Below, in pieces: positions 16,241 through 25,592 of a stretch of DNA of 64,000 nt. Numbering within the stretch: position 1 is the stretch's first letter; every line of letters starts with the position of its first letter. The position numbers were made by a program, and so were the translations under genes. Location of the stretch: contig JAXLVK010000025.1 in NCBI GenBank assembly GCA_046329055.1, forward strand, positions 1-64,000. Reading direction: 5' to 3'. The notes below the pieces were generated by a model that saw nothing but the letters and a program-made list of their open reading frames with translations, did not search any database and was not told the origin of the DNA. Source of the stretch: JADKCL01 sp046329055 (GTDB taxonomy: Bacteria > Bacteroidota > Bacteroidia > J057 > JADKCL01).

Positions 16241-16633
16241 GTGCGGATGCTGGGATTAAGGTACGGAAATGCCGCGTCAAATGGAAAACGGGGTTCGTGG
16301 CGGATTGGTTTTGAAATAATCGCAGGACGGGGAAGCCGAGACCGCTGGAAGGTTGGGCATTTTGAGAACAAAGGCTGGGTTGCCCTGAAGCCTAGCCAAT
16401 CCAATTCCTGCGCCGATTCCGTTCATTTCTGGCAGGATGGCATTCGACTTCATGGTGCATTTGGAGGGGGAAGGATGCCCATTATTTGAACAATCTGGGC
16501 CATGATGAGCCCACTAGGTTTGTCCTGTTGATCGTCGCAAGGGCCTCTGCCCCCACACGGTGAACGGGACCGAGCCGAAAATCCCTGGTCAGAGTAGGCA
16601 AGAAAATTATCACTCTCTTTTTCAATTACGACA
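16241..16633. other. Intergenic region at the left edge of the accessory island
   Basis: This 393-bp spacer lies between divergent genes. It holds the start regions of the DUF2480 gene and of the small gene at 16634. Apart from a short GGGCCTCTGCCCC palindrome near 16540, no structure or gene is seen. Confidence 0.45.
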
Positions 16634-17005
16634 ATGGCAACTCCTATCGCCCTCAAAACTGGCACCGCCGCGGTGCTGAACTTTTCCAAAGTGGACAACA
16701 TGGTTTCCGTGGAACTCAACCCCGATGGCCTGGCCAATGGCAAGATGGGCTGGGTGCGGATGTTTGAGATGAATGCCGCTGGATTTGGGAACAGCAGCCC
16801 GGTATCGGTGGACCTGACCAGCGCATTGACCAACTACAAGAATGCCGGCTGCACCACAGTGACCCTGTGCATCGTTCTCTCCAATTGGGGCGGCCCGGGC
16901 AACTGCGTCGGTGGACTGAACTGGACAGGCGGCAGTCAGGCGATCAGCGTGACAAACGTCGCTCCCTATACCTCCACGCAATTGTGCTACGTCCTCACGC
17001 TCTGA
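16634..17005 (+). CDS. Hypothetical protein, beta-rich, no known family
   Basis: This is a 123-residue protein with no signal peptide. Its sequence is rich in beta-forming and small residues, with four Cys in its C-terminal half (AGCTTVTLC, GNCVGG, QLCYVL). I do not recognise a family. A strong terminator follows and the upstream region is AT-rich, so it is probably a real monocistronic gene. Composition resembles the lectin-like genes further right, but no ricin repeat is visible. Confidence 0.6.
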   Translation: MATPIALKTGTAAVLNFSKVDNMVSVELNPDGLANGKMGWVRMFEMNAAGFGNSSPVSVDLTSALTNYKNAGCTTVTLCIVLSNWGGPGNCVGGLNWTGGSQAISVTNVAPYTSTQLCYVLTL

Positions 17006-17027
17006 GTGCACGGTTCGCAATGATCCC

Positions 17028-17065
17028 AAACCGAGACCCTGCCGCTGGTGGGGTCTTGGTTTTTT
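17028..17065 (+). terminator. Rho-independent terminator
   Basis: A stem AACCGAGACCC/GGGTCTTGGTT (one G-T pair) with an 11-nt loop is followed by TTTTTTG. Confidence 0.85.
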
Positions 17066-17445
17066 GTGGCGGATTTTGTCCGTGACTCTGCTTGGGCGAC
17101 CCGGAAGAACAGCCCCCGAGCAGGTTTTTTCACCCAATTTTTCCCTCTGAGTGACAGGACTGCCACAAATATGAATATAACTTTTCACCCACTCAATCAG
17201 CCAATCACTTCAATTCATACAGCTATTACGTGCCAATTGGGCAACTTTGCCACATTCAACAACATAACTAATGTCCAATTCTGTAATTTTTCCCGCCCTC
17301 AGCGCCCCTCAACTTTGGCTCATCAAATCGGTCGCAGTGGCTCGCCACGAAAGTCCGACGACGAAAAAAGTGGAGCCCAGAACCCACTGCCAAAAAACGG
17401 CCTGTCCCGACCAGGAAAAACCGGGGGCGCATTCCGAAAAGCCAC
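17066..17445. other. AT-rich intergenic region
   Basis: This 380-bp spacer is visibly AT-richer than its neighbours, especially 17155-17300. It contains no convincing gene. It precedes the decayed ricin-repeat gene and may carry its old promoter. Confidence 0.45.
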
Positions 17446-18049
17446 ATGAGTAGGAAAAAGATTCAATTGTTCACTTTTATGAAAACTTCTAAGAACACCA
17501 CAGCGATTCTCCTTTTGCAATCGCCGTTGATGGCACCCTTTTGCAGCACCGTCTTCGCCCAGGCCCAGGAACGGGCTATTACCGCCTCAAGACCATGTTC
17601 CGTGGCGACGGCGAATGCTCCTCGAAGGCAACCAAGCCGCTCCCAAATCCAACGGCGTTGCCTTCATGGACAAGTGTCAGAACGTCACCGGCCAATACTG
17701 GAAATTCGAGGACGCAGGCAACGGCTACTACCGCCTCAAGACCATGTTCCGCGGCAATGCAGAATGCCTCGAAGGCAACCAAGCTGGCTCCCAAGTCCAC
17801 AATGGCCTGCCTTCATGGACAAGTGCCAAAACGTCTCCGGCCAACTCTGGAAGATTGAATCTGCTGGCAATACTACTTCCGCCTCAAGACCCAATTCCGT
17901 GGCGATGGCGAATCCTCGAAGGTAACCAAGCCGCTCCTGTTCACGGCGGCAATGCCTTCATGGACAGCAACCAAAACGTGAGCGGCCAACTCTGGAAATT
18001 CGTCCCCGTGGATGCCAAAACCGGCCGCGAGCTGCCTGCGACGAACTGA
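17446..18049 (+). pseudogene. Decayed ricin-type repeat lectin gene
   Basis: A signal-like N-terminus (MKTSKNTTAILLLQSPLM, from 17479) is followed by three units that repeat every 148-149 bp, starting near 17582, 17731 and 17879. Each unit encodes YYRLKTMFRG...LEGNQA...AFMDKCQNVSGQLWK in changing frames. An intact unit would be 147 bp (49 codons), so each copy has gained one or two bases and the frame shifts at least four times. The motifs match the ricin-like units of the intact gene at 21292. With several independent indels this is very likely a true pseudogene. Confidence 0.8.
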
Positions 18050-18109
18050 TGTTGTTCCCAATCGGGGTGGAGATCAGCGAAGAAGCCTGAACCAAACTTA
18101 AGTCCTCAG

Positions 18110-19550
18110 TTCCTCAGCCGCCCGTGATCGCGGGCCGGGTTGCGATTGGCTGCCAGGTTCCAACTCCGTGAGTTTGGCTTCGATCCAGTCTAGGTGAGAT
18201 GGGCTGCAGCTTGTCGATGTAGGCACGGACCTCAGCCAGATTCATCTTAGGGGAATCGCCCACCGCAGGTCGAATAGGACAATCACAGCCTTGGCGAGGT
18301 GGATGGCAGCTCGCTTGGTGCTCGGCGATCTTTCTCAGGTAGAGGTGCCGGAGCAGGACTGAGGTGATGACCTCAAGGCCATCGCGGTCATTCGTTTCGT
18401 AGCTGATGCGCATGAGGAGGTTGTCGTGGTAGAGGCTCCGCCGAGGTGGTGATTTCGAGGTGGGCGAGGTGGCGCTTGGCATCAAGGAAGTTTCCTTCGC
18501 CGAAATCGAGCGGGGCCGAGCCGCGGAAGATGCGCTCCTTGCCCCCGCTGGCAACAGTGCGTGGCATTCATCCAGAAATGAACGGACCCACACGAGTTCG
18601 CCCAGTCGGATGCCCACCTGGATCGCATTTCTCGCCATGATTTCTGTAGATGGGCCCAGTCCAAACATCAGTTCGCCGATGCAATTCCTGGAATATCAAA
18701 AAGACCATTTCCAAGTCTCAGGTACGCGCAGTCGCTGCTGCTCGAAATAGTGGTTGAGGAGTAATACATAAATATTCACCCGCTCGACCTTATCCATGGC
18801 CCAGGCGCTTCGCAATCAGGCCAAGAGTTGACTGGCATCCTGTTGCTCATAGTGTCCCAATTGCAGCCTGATCAGCCCATGGTAGATTGCTGCGAACGGG
18901 GCCCGTGCCAAGAATTCCGGATCAGCCAAGCGCAAGGTTCCGTCTTGAACCCTGTGCATCAACTCTGGATGCGTGACCGCAAAACCCTTGGTCCCCAACA
19001 TGGAAGACAAGTAGCGGAGCCGAGCGATCACATGGACACCATCCACCTTTTGAAACAATCGCTCCCAAGGGGGATTCGCAATCAGCCTGCCTTGTTTCGC
19101 GGCCAAATCCACTGCAAGCTCCTCTAGGTCAAGGGCATGCCCCCAGCCCTGAACCGTCATGGGAGATGCAGGCAGAGACGAACGGAGCGTGGCAATGATC
19201 CGCTGCGCTGGGGCTAGTCCTTCCCGGCGAAGCAACGCCTCCGCAAGGACCAACTGCCTTCGTGTATTGTCTGCCTCAAGGTCGATCTTGATGATGAACT
19301 CCTCCAAGAGGTCCTTGATGTAGCCCGCAGAATGCGCATCCTTGGATTGTCAAACGCCCTCCCAGGAAATGCCATCCTCCACATCGCCTCGTCAGCCATT
19401 TCGGGACCTTGGATGCTGTGGCTTGATCACCTCCATCAGCGGCTCCAAATCGGGGCTGAATCTCGTATGGTTCAGTCGGAAATAGGCCAAGAACCGCTTC
19501 CACTCCTGGAAATCGAGCACTGACGCAAGTTGAAAGCACTGGTGCTGCAT
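18110..19550 (-). pseudogene. Decayed paralogue of the helical-repeat protein at 23772-25262
   Basis: Minus-strand fragments in different frames reconstruct one protein. It begins MQHQCFQLASVLDFQEWKRF (from 19550), passes through MEEFIIKIDLEADNTRRQL (19307) and MDKVERVNIYVLLLNHYFEQ (near 18800), and continues to MARNAIQVGIRLGELVWVRS (near 18640) and YHDNLLMRISYETNDRDGLE (near 18420). The last parts align with the intact gene at 23772 (FFKNTVELMCRIGRWEWAED; RQLLCQALWEVEEFEW). At least four frameshifts or stops break it. An 11-mer, ATATAACTTAT, sits just upstream of both copies (19563-19573 and 25314-25324). Confidence 0.75.
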
Positions 19551-19722
19551 TGACCGTTGATGATATAACTTATAGTGCCAATAAGCCCATCAGGAGCGCA
19601 TGGCAGGCATTGCAATGCTCATCTAGTATAACTATGATTCCCAACTGTATTTGGGACGCCCTGGTTTGGTTTTCCTTTACAATGACGTTATTTACTTCAT
19701 TGATTAACCTTGAATTTCACCA

Positions 19723-20196
19723 ATGAATCCCCCAAAAAGCCACAAAGTTTCGATTCTCATTATTGTCGCGTCCCTGTTGAGCCTGTCCTGGGGCTGCGGC
19801 ACATCCACCAAGGAGTCAAACTCACTGGGCGGCACTGGCGGTGGCACCGCTACATGCACTGTGAATGACAACTTTCACAGGATTGAAGACATCACGGTCA
19901 ACGGTCGCACAAAAGCCCGTTACGAATTCGCGCCCGGCCAGACTGAGCCACTCGCCGACATGGGGACGGATGACCCCAAAGTCTTTGATTTTGTACATGG
20001 GAGTTGCCACGCGGAGGGCGTTGATTGCAAAAACTTGATCCCTCAGTGTGCCAGTTGCGATGTGGTGACCAGGGACGACGGAGTGGAGGTGATCCGATTG
20101 ACCTACGGCGACTCCTACCCAGCCCGATGCGCGGATATCACAGGAAATCTGATCGTGGTGATGGACGAAGGTGGAGGCGGTGGCGGCGACAATTGA
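19723..20196 (+). CDS. Small lipoprotein of unknown function
   Basis: This is a 157-residue lipoprotein: a signal sequence with lipobox SWGC (Cys near residue 25), then a Gly/Ser/Thr-rich linker. A compact Cys-containing domain follows (GSCHAEGVDC, QCASCDVV, ARCADITG), suggesting several disulphides. It ends in an acidic, glycine-rich tail. No family is recognised. It is the first gene of a three-gene plus-strand run (lipoprotein, peptidase, lectin) with gaps of 57 and 39 bp, so the three are probably transcribed together. Confidence 0.65.
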   Translation: MNPPKSHKVSILIIVASLLSLSWGCGTSTKESNSLGGTGGGTATCTVNDNFHRIEDITVNGRTKARYEFAPGQTEPLADMGTDDPKVFDFVHGSCHAEGVDCKNLIPQCASCDVVTRDDGVEVIRLTYGDSYPARCADITGNLIVVMDEGGGGGGDN

Positions 20197-20253
20197 TCCT
20201 GCGCTGGCAAGCACGGCCTCTTCACCTGAAAGCTCAAAACACTGGATAGATCA

Positions 20254-21252
20254 ATGGCAATTTTCGGATTGGAATCCGTCTCCTGTACGAGTTCCCGAAA
20301 CGCATCGACCCTCGACAACTTGGTGCCAACGGAGACCAAAGGTCAGGTAAGGGCTGAAGGCACCCTGTTGTCCGCTGGTCAGTACCAGTCGCTTACCTAT
20401 CAATTGAACGCCTGCAAGGCCGTGAGCATCACATTGGACATGCAGGTAGGGTTACCTGCTTCGACCGTGGCGGTGACCGTCTTGTGGAATGGGTTGGAGG
20501 TGGTTCGAGGCAAGACGATCGGTTCGAATGATCCCGCAACCAAGACCTGGATGGTCGGCGCGCATCTCACCAAGAATGGATTGAACGAAATCCGGATCGT
20601 GGTGGACCGTGTGGATGTGTCAGGAGCGAATGCCTCCAAGGCGAAGGGAGCTATGCCTGCTGGACTCCTACTGAAGACTGTCAGGATCGGCAACTTTGAG
20701 ATTCAGCAGCAGCGGCAATCCAACTGGTGCTGGATCGCCACGGCGCTGAGCGTAGGCTATTACCGAAACCGCAGCAGCGATCTAGGAACCCAGTGCTTGA
20801 TGTATGACAAAATCTACAAGAACAAGAACGGCACCGACACCGTGTACCGAAACAGCTGTGGAATCCGGGATGGTGAGGCTGAGGGGAAATACAACAATAC
20901 AGGATGGCCAGCATCCCCGCTCGCGGTGCTGAAGATGCTCGGCGAAGAGATCGCCACGCCCTGGGGCGGCATGACCCAAGACTCGAATCCAGCCGCCAAT
21001 TGGGCCTCCCTCTGGGACAAGGTCAAGGCGGAAACCGAGGCGAACCGACCTGTCATCTGCATCATCGCCTGGGCCAAGGGTGGCGGCAGCCATGCGGTGG
21101 TGCTGGCACATGTGGCAGAATCTGGCTCCGACAAGTGGGTCATCATCGACGATCCCCTCAAGGCAGAGCGCAGGGTACTCTCCTACGCGAACTTGCAATC
21201 CTCCTACCATGTCAGCGGCGACCAATGGACCCATGCGATTTTCTGCAAATGA
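20254..21252 (+). CDS. Papain-like cysteine peptidase (C70/C39-like) with N-terminal beta domain
   Basis: This is a 332-residue protein. Residues of about 30-145 look like a beta-sandwich (SLTYQLNACKAVSITLDMQV). The second half has papain-like features: oxyanion Gln and nucleophile in QQQRQSNWCWIATALSV (Cys159), His280 in GGGSHAVVLAHVA and the acid at Asp299/300 in VIIDDP. NWCW followed by a late GSHAVV matches the AvrRpt2-type peptidase C70 and C39-like families, which include secreted effectors. No classical signal peptide is visible, so export would need another route. It lies 57 bp after a lipoprotein gene and 39 bp before a ricin-lectin gene. Confidence 0.78.
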   Translation: MAIFGLESVSCTSSRNASTLDNLVPTETKGQVRAEGTLLSAGQYQSLTYQLNACKAVSITLDMQVGLPASTVAVTVLWNGLEVVRGKTIGSNDPATKTWMVGAHLTKNGLNEIRIVVDRVDVSGANASKAKGAMPAGLLLKTVRIGNFEIQQQRQSNWCWIATALSVGYYRNRSSDLGTQCLMYDKIYKNKNGTDTVYRNSCGIRDGEAEGKYNNTGWPASPLAVLKMLGEEIATPWGGMTQDSNPAANWASLWDKVKAETEANRPVICIIAWAKGGGSHAVVLAHVAESGSDKWVIIDDPLKAERRVLSYANLQSSYHVSGDQWTHAIFCK

Positions 21253-21291
21253 TCCCGACTTAAGTTTCAACCCCATTTTCATCCGACCGAT

Positions 21292-22761
21292 ATGCCCCTC
21301 CTCCCCTACGCACCCGATCCCGCCATCGATCGACTCATCCTCGACTGGAGCACCCAATGGAGGAGCATCGTCGGATTTGACCTGAACGAAAGAGGTGGCC
21401 CAGGCCGGAACGGCATCAAGGTCCTCCGCTTTCCGATTTGGATTCAGCATTTCTACGACATCGGAACTGCCGACATGAGAACGCATGCCATGCGGGCGGG
21501 CTGGCGTTTCCTGGTGACCCATGGCCGTCAGCACCTAGCAGTGGATTTCCGACATGATGGGAAGACCCTGGACAGGTTCACTTTCCACTCGCTGAATACT
21601 GGGCAACATATTGATGGTTTGCGCGCGAAGATCGACGGGCTGAAGGTAGCCTGGAATTACCGATTGGCACAACTGGATGTCCCCGGGCTGGGCGAGTCTG
21701 CGCTTTGGCTACTGCCAACCAAACTGAATGCCCATCCCCAACTGTTCTTTCCCACAGGCACCGTATCGAGCAGTTTTGACTGGGACAAGCTCTACACCGC
21801 TGAGGAATATCAAAGAAAGCTGGCGGAATTGGCCGCTGCGCATGGCAACAATCGGATCGTACACCCTGCGGATTTGGCACCAGCGATCAATCCAGCCGCC
21901 ACTTACAAGCTCACCTGTGAGGCCCACCCCGGCTACGCGCTGGATGGCGTCCATGCATTTGAGCGCCCGAAGCTGCGCAAGGACGATGGCGGAAACCTTC
22001 AAAAATGGCGATTGGTCCCCGCAGGTGGTGGCTACTTCCGCATTCACTGCCTGGGCATAGGGCCGGATGCAGCTTTGGAGGGTGGATCACCCGATGAGGG
22101 TGCCCTCATGAATGGCACGGCCAATCAATCCGGACAACTCTGGCGGCACATCAATGTCGGCAATGGGCACGTTCACCTCGTGAACATGTTCATGGAGGTA
22201 AACAACTATGCCCTTGATGGCGGCGAGCCTGGAGACAAGGCTTTGATTTCCCTGAGTGGGAACCTGAGGCAAAACTGGAAACTTACAGAAGTGGCTTCCG
22301 CAGGCGGACCGATCATTTATCCACCACCCTCAATGGCCTCGCTGATCGACGTCACAGTCAATTATCGGCTCACCAACCGTGCCAGCGGTGACGGCGTGGC
22401 CTTGGACGGAGTCGGAGCTTTCCAGCAACCCGCCATGATCGCGCAGCATGGAGGCAGCACCCAAGTCTGGCAATTTGCAGAGGCGGGCGGTGGCTTTTTC
22501 CGACTTCATTGCATGGGTTTGGGCTACGGCCTCGCATTGGAGGGAGGAGCCAAAGACCAAGGGGCCCTGATGAACGGCACGAGCCCTCAATCGGGGCAGG
22601 TATGGAAACCCATCGATCTAGGGAATGGATACTTCAAGCTGGTGAACCAATTCACTGAGGCCGACAATTATGCCCTTGATGGCGGCCTGCTGCGCAAGGG
22701 TGCTCTGATATCCCCGCGCGACAAGCCAAGCCAAGACTGGAAGCTCACGATGGTGCATTGA
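21292..22761 (+). CDS. Protein with N-terminal unknown domain and two ricin-type beta-trefoil regions
   Basis: This is a 489-residue protein with no signal peptide. Residues 1-190 form an unrecognised domain (WRFLVTHGRQHLAVDFRH). Two ricin-like regions follow, at about 200-325 and 350-489. They have repeated units such as YALDGVHAFERPKL, GYFRIHCLGIGPDAALEGG, ALMNGTANQSGQLWR and NYALDGGEPGDKALIS, and the two halves are close duplicates. Ricin folds bind sugars, so it may attach a partner to a cell or glycan surface. It is downstream of the peptidase gene with a 39-bp gap. A decayed relative lies at 17446-18049. Confidence 0.75.
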   Translation: MPLLPYAPDPAIDRLILDWSTQWRSIVGFDLNERGGPGRNGIKVLRFPIWIQHFYDIGTADMRTHAMRAGWRFLVTHGRQHLAVDFRHDGKTLDRFTFHSLNTGQHIDGLRAKIDGLKVAWNYRLAQLDVPGLGESALWLLPTKLNAHPQLFFPTGTVSSSFDWDKLYTAEEYQRKLAELAAAHGNNRIVHPADLAPAINPAATYKLTCEAHPGYALDGVHAFERPKLRKDDGGNLQKWRLVPAGGGYFRIHCLGIGPDAALEGGSPDEGALMNGTANQSGQLWRHINVGNGHVHLVNMFMEVNNYALDGGEPGDKALISLSGNLRQNWKLTEVASAGGPIIYPPPSMASLIDVTVNYRLTNRASGDGVALDGVGAFQQPAMIAQHGGSTQVWQFAEAGGGFFRLHCMGLGYGLALEGGAKDQGALMNGTSPQSGQVWKPIDLGNGYFKLVNQFTEADNYALDGGLLRKGALISPRDKPSQDWKLTMVH

Positions 22762-23184
22762 GGGCTTCTCACCTTGCGCAGGACTGCGCTGCGCATTCGC
22801 AGCAGGAATCAAACTGCCAAAAAATCTGATCCATGCCTCCCCATCGGCATTTGTTTACCTAACAATTTCAAGCAAATTTCATTTCATAATGTTGCCCATA
22901 TCAGCAAGGCCTGGCACAACAACCAAAAAACCAACCTAACAATTTCCCAAGATTGACATTGGCCAGCAATGCCAGAACCCCCTCCTTTGTACCATCAAGT
23001 TCGCTCAGGCTCATTGTAGCGCTGAATGTTCTGCCTGAGTGACACTTGACCTAGCGTTTTGCATCTGGACCAGGTAACCAGACCCGTGGTCCGCAACAGT
23101 TCTGATTCTCATCCCCTCGCACAGGCCAATGCAGGGATGCGACCAAGTATGTTCTTCACCATCAACCCTTAGTCACCATCATCT
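22762..23184. other. AT-rich intergenic region with a 12-bp direct repeat
   Basis: This is about 420 bp of AT-rich sequence with no supportable gene. CCTAACAATTTC occurs twice, at 22858-22869 and 22935-22946, 77 bp apart. The region may hold the promoter of the next gene. Confidence 0.45.
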
Positions 23185-23694
23185 ATGAAATCACTTTCTA
23201 TGGGACAACTGTCCCCCAGCTACAACTATGCCCTGATTTTTTCCAACATCACCTCTCTCTTCCAGAGCGGCAACGACCAACAAAGCTCTGTTTGGAAGCG
23301 AATTGGGCGGATTTCGATGGCTTTGATGCAGATTGCCCTGCTGTGCCTGCCAGCCCAGGCCAGTGCCACGTCCCCCGAACTGCCGGAGAGCTGCGAAACC
23401 GGCTATGAATGGCATGCAACGGTCTATTTCAACTGCCCCCTTGGTGACGGGTCCTCCGTCTCCCACGAAAGCCTTTACTATGGTGCCGCCGGCTTTTCAG
23501 GATTTTCCGACGACCTGACCATCCACGCCAATGCCCAAGGGGTGACCCTGAACCTCAGCGGCCCGACCTCTACCATGCCACCTTATGCGGAGATTGCGAT
23601 CATCACCGTCACGGACCCGGATTGCAGCGGGACAACGCAGTATGTGGTGCACACGGATGGGAGCGGGACGGTCCTCATATTGGATGGCATGTAA
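23185..23694 (+). CDS. Hypothetical secreted protein
   Basis: This is a 169-residue protein of unknown family. A clear signal peptide (MALMQIALLCLPAQASA) begins only at residue 45, so the true start may be the ATG at 23317. The longer form would have an unusual 44-residue leader. The mature part has four Cys (ESCETGYEW, YFNCPLGDG, PDCSGT) and the look of a small beta-sandwich. A terminator follows directly. It lies alone between the peptidase-lectin cassette and a convergent gene. Confidence 0.6.
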   Translation: MKSLSMGQLSPSYNYALIFSNITSLFQSGNDQQSSVWKRIGRISMALMQIALLCLPAQASATSPELPESCETGYEWHATVYFNCPLGDGSSVSHESLYYGAAGFSGFSDDLTIHANAQGVTLNLSGPTSTMPPYAEIAIITVTDPDCSGTTQYVVHTDGSGTVLILDGM

Positions 23695-23724
23695 GCCCAC
23701 TCCTCAACGAGTTCAAACTCTGCG

Positions 23725-23753
23725 AAAGGGACCCTGTTGTAGGAGTCCCTTTT
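23725..23753 (+). terminator. Terminator between convergent genes
   Basis: A stem AAAGGGAC/GTCCCTTT with a 12-nt loop is followed by TTTCGG. It serves the secreted-protein gene and lies just past the end of the convergent gene at 23772. Confidence 0.7.
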
Positions 23754-23771
23754 CGGCATTCGTTGAACTGC

Positions 23772-25262
23772 CTAATCTAGAGTTGCAGCGGAAAGTGCCC
23801 TTCTCAACCAAGGGTAGGCATTTGGAGGCTCATTGACATTGATCTCCTCCAGCAAACTGCTCAAAAGATGGTGTCTTTTGTCAGGCCTGCTGGTCATGGC
23901 ATCAGTGGCACGTTCAAAGTAATTCACGAACCGCAAGTACCTCTTTCTCAATGATTGCTCGATTTCCTCATGCCTGCGCAAGTACTGATTGAATGCGGCC
24001 AAGGACCCTCGCAACCATTCGAACTCTTCGACTTCCCATAATGCTTGACACAACAACTGCCTCGCGCCTACCCCGGTATCCAATCCATCAAGCTTGGTCA
24101 CGTGGTTGTAAAGTTCCCGGACCACCCCTCGAAAATCGCCCTGATGGAACCGAACAACAGCACGGCAGTAGAGCGCGGACAGCTCCTCCGCATCATGCGC
24201 GACCCGATTCTTGTACTTTGCAACGAAATCCTCCGCCCATTCCCAGCGCCCAATCCGGCACATGAGCTCCACAGTATTCTTGAAAAACTGCCGCTGCATG
24301 AATCCATCCTCCAGGGCGACTCCACTTGCCAGTACGGACTCGTATAGCCGAACCAGCGCATTCAGCATTTCCCCATCGCCTTGGCGATAGGCCATGATGC
24401 AGTAATTCTGCCCATGCACGAAGAGGTCCATTGCTTCATCCGTGGCGAATGCTGCAGGCTGGCGAAACAGCTCTTCAAAGACTTGGAAAATCTCCTTGGA
24501 ATCTCCCGTGGCACCTGTGGCGATTTGCAGCAGGTGAAATGCGCATTCATAAGCCAGAACCACCTTGGGCAATTCTAAACTTCGTTGCCGCACAAAATTC
24601 AATGCCGCATTCAGCAACGCATCTTGATCGGGATCCGCGCAAGGCTCGCCCTCCAGCACGCCGGCACAGGCATATTTCAGCTTCTGCAATACAAAATGGC
24701 CATCGAGGGCCTCCTGGATTTTGTCGAGGTGCTTCCCCCCCTTCCCGAATCCCTTGCCTGCCAGGTAATGCGAGTACGGCAACTCCATCCGCAGCTGCCC
24801 CTTGAACCGTGCCGCCCCCTCCTCAAGTGGCAGGCTCTTCAGTCCCGCCTCATAGGTCTCGGGGATGACCCGCTCCCAATTCCGACGACAGACCTCTTCG
24901 AATACCATCACCTTCTTCAATGCCGACTCTGACTCGAACCGCTTCCAGGCTAGGAATTCCAGCACCTCATGGTAGAGCTGTGTGAGCCGAACCCAGATGT
25001 ACTGCTCCTTCTTGGGTTCCATGGGGCGGTCGGGCATCAAGAGATGGGCAAAGTCTTGGGCCTGCAATTCGGAGGGCAACCCCTGCTTCAGATGCCGCAG
25101 GACAATCTCCAAAACCGCCGCCAACTGCTCGCTCCTGCCGTGCAAAGGCGACCCCAGCCAAAGCCCGAGTTCATCATGCTCAACGGAAGTCATGTTTCCC
25201 AACACATAGGAAAGCTTCTTGCCTCGGCCTTTTGAGATTTGCGGTCTTGGTGCTGATTCCAT
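23772..25262 (-). CDS. Alpha-helical repeat protein of a Bacteroidota family, function unknown
   Basis: This is a 496-residue soluble protein, almost entirely helical, with TPR-like amphipathic pairs. Examples are ELSALYCRAVVRFHQGDFRG and ARQLLCQALWEVEEFEWLRG. Proteins of this length with a final LRRH...RYLRFVNYF stretch recur in Bacteroidota as hypothetical proteins. No enzyme motif is visible. It probably acts as a scaffold. A decayed paralogue lies 4 kb to the left with the same orientation and the same 11-mer upstream. The ATG at 25262 was chosen because it is the first in the open frame, but Met24 (GNMTSVEH) is also possible. Confidence 0.72.
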   Translation of the reverse strand: MESAPRPQISKGRGKKLSYVLGNMTSVEHDELGLWLGSPLHGRSEQLAAVLEIVLRHLKQGLPSELQAQDFAHLLMPDRPMEPKKEQYIWVRLTQLYHEVLEFLAWKRFESESALKKVMVFEEVCRRNWERVIPETYEAGLKSLPLEEGAARFKGQLRMELPYSHYLAGKGFGKGGKHLDKIQEALDGHFVLQKLKYACAGVLEGEPCADPDQDALLNAALNFVRQRSLELPKVVLAYECAFHLLQIATGATGDSKEIFQVFEELFRQPAAFATDEAMDLFVHGQNYCIMAYRQGDGEMLNALVRLYESVLASGVALEDGFMQRQFFKNTVELMCRIGRWEWAEDFVAKYKNRVAHDAEELSALYCRAVVRFHQGDFRGVVRELYNHVTKLDGLDTGVGARQLLCQALWEVEEFEWLRGSLAAFNQYLRRHEEIEQSLRKRYLRFVNYFERATDAMTSRPDKRHHLLSSLLEEINVNEPPNAYPWLRRALSAATLD

Positions 25263-25592
25263 CGGCTAATTGGTTTTTTTCTCTCAACTGGGCCTGACTG
25301 GTGCCGCCAAGCAATATAACTTATTTGAATGATATCATCTCATTTTTGCAAGATTGTCAAATTGAGCTTTCGATTAAATATAACAAATGACAATCGCTCT
25401 AATTTTTCAAGGCAGGTAGCTCCTCGGCCTTTGGGTCATGATGTAAGGCCAATCCCAATGGAAACCAAGCTTTTGGGAAAATGCCAAAAATCTCTTACCA
25501 GAGCAGGCTACAACGGAGGCGACGACCGCACCATGCTGTCCTTTGCATTTGGGAATGCACCATTCATTTATGGATGGTGACCACAGCCCATC
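25263..25592. other. AT-rich intergenic region
   Basis: This 330-bp spacer sits between same-strand genes and marks the right edge of the accessory stretch. It contains ATATAACTTAT at 25314-25324 (shared with the paralogue), and a hairpin-like CCATTCATTTATGGATGG near 25560-25577 that may end the hflX transcript. No gene is seen. Confidence 0.45.

Noticed and set aside
16241..25592. Integrated phage or transposon as source of the accessory stretch
   Set aside because: No integrase, transposase, structural phage gene or flanking direct repeat could be found.
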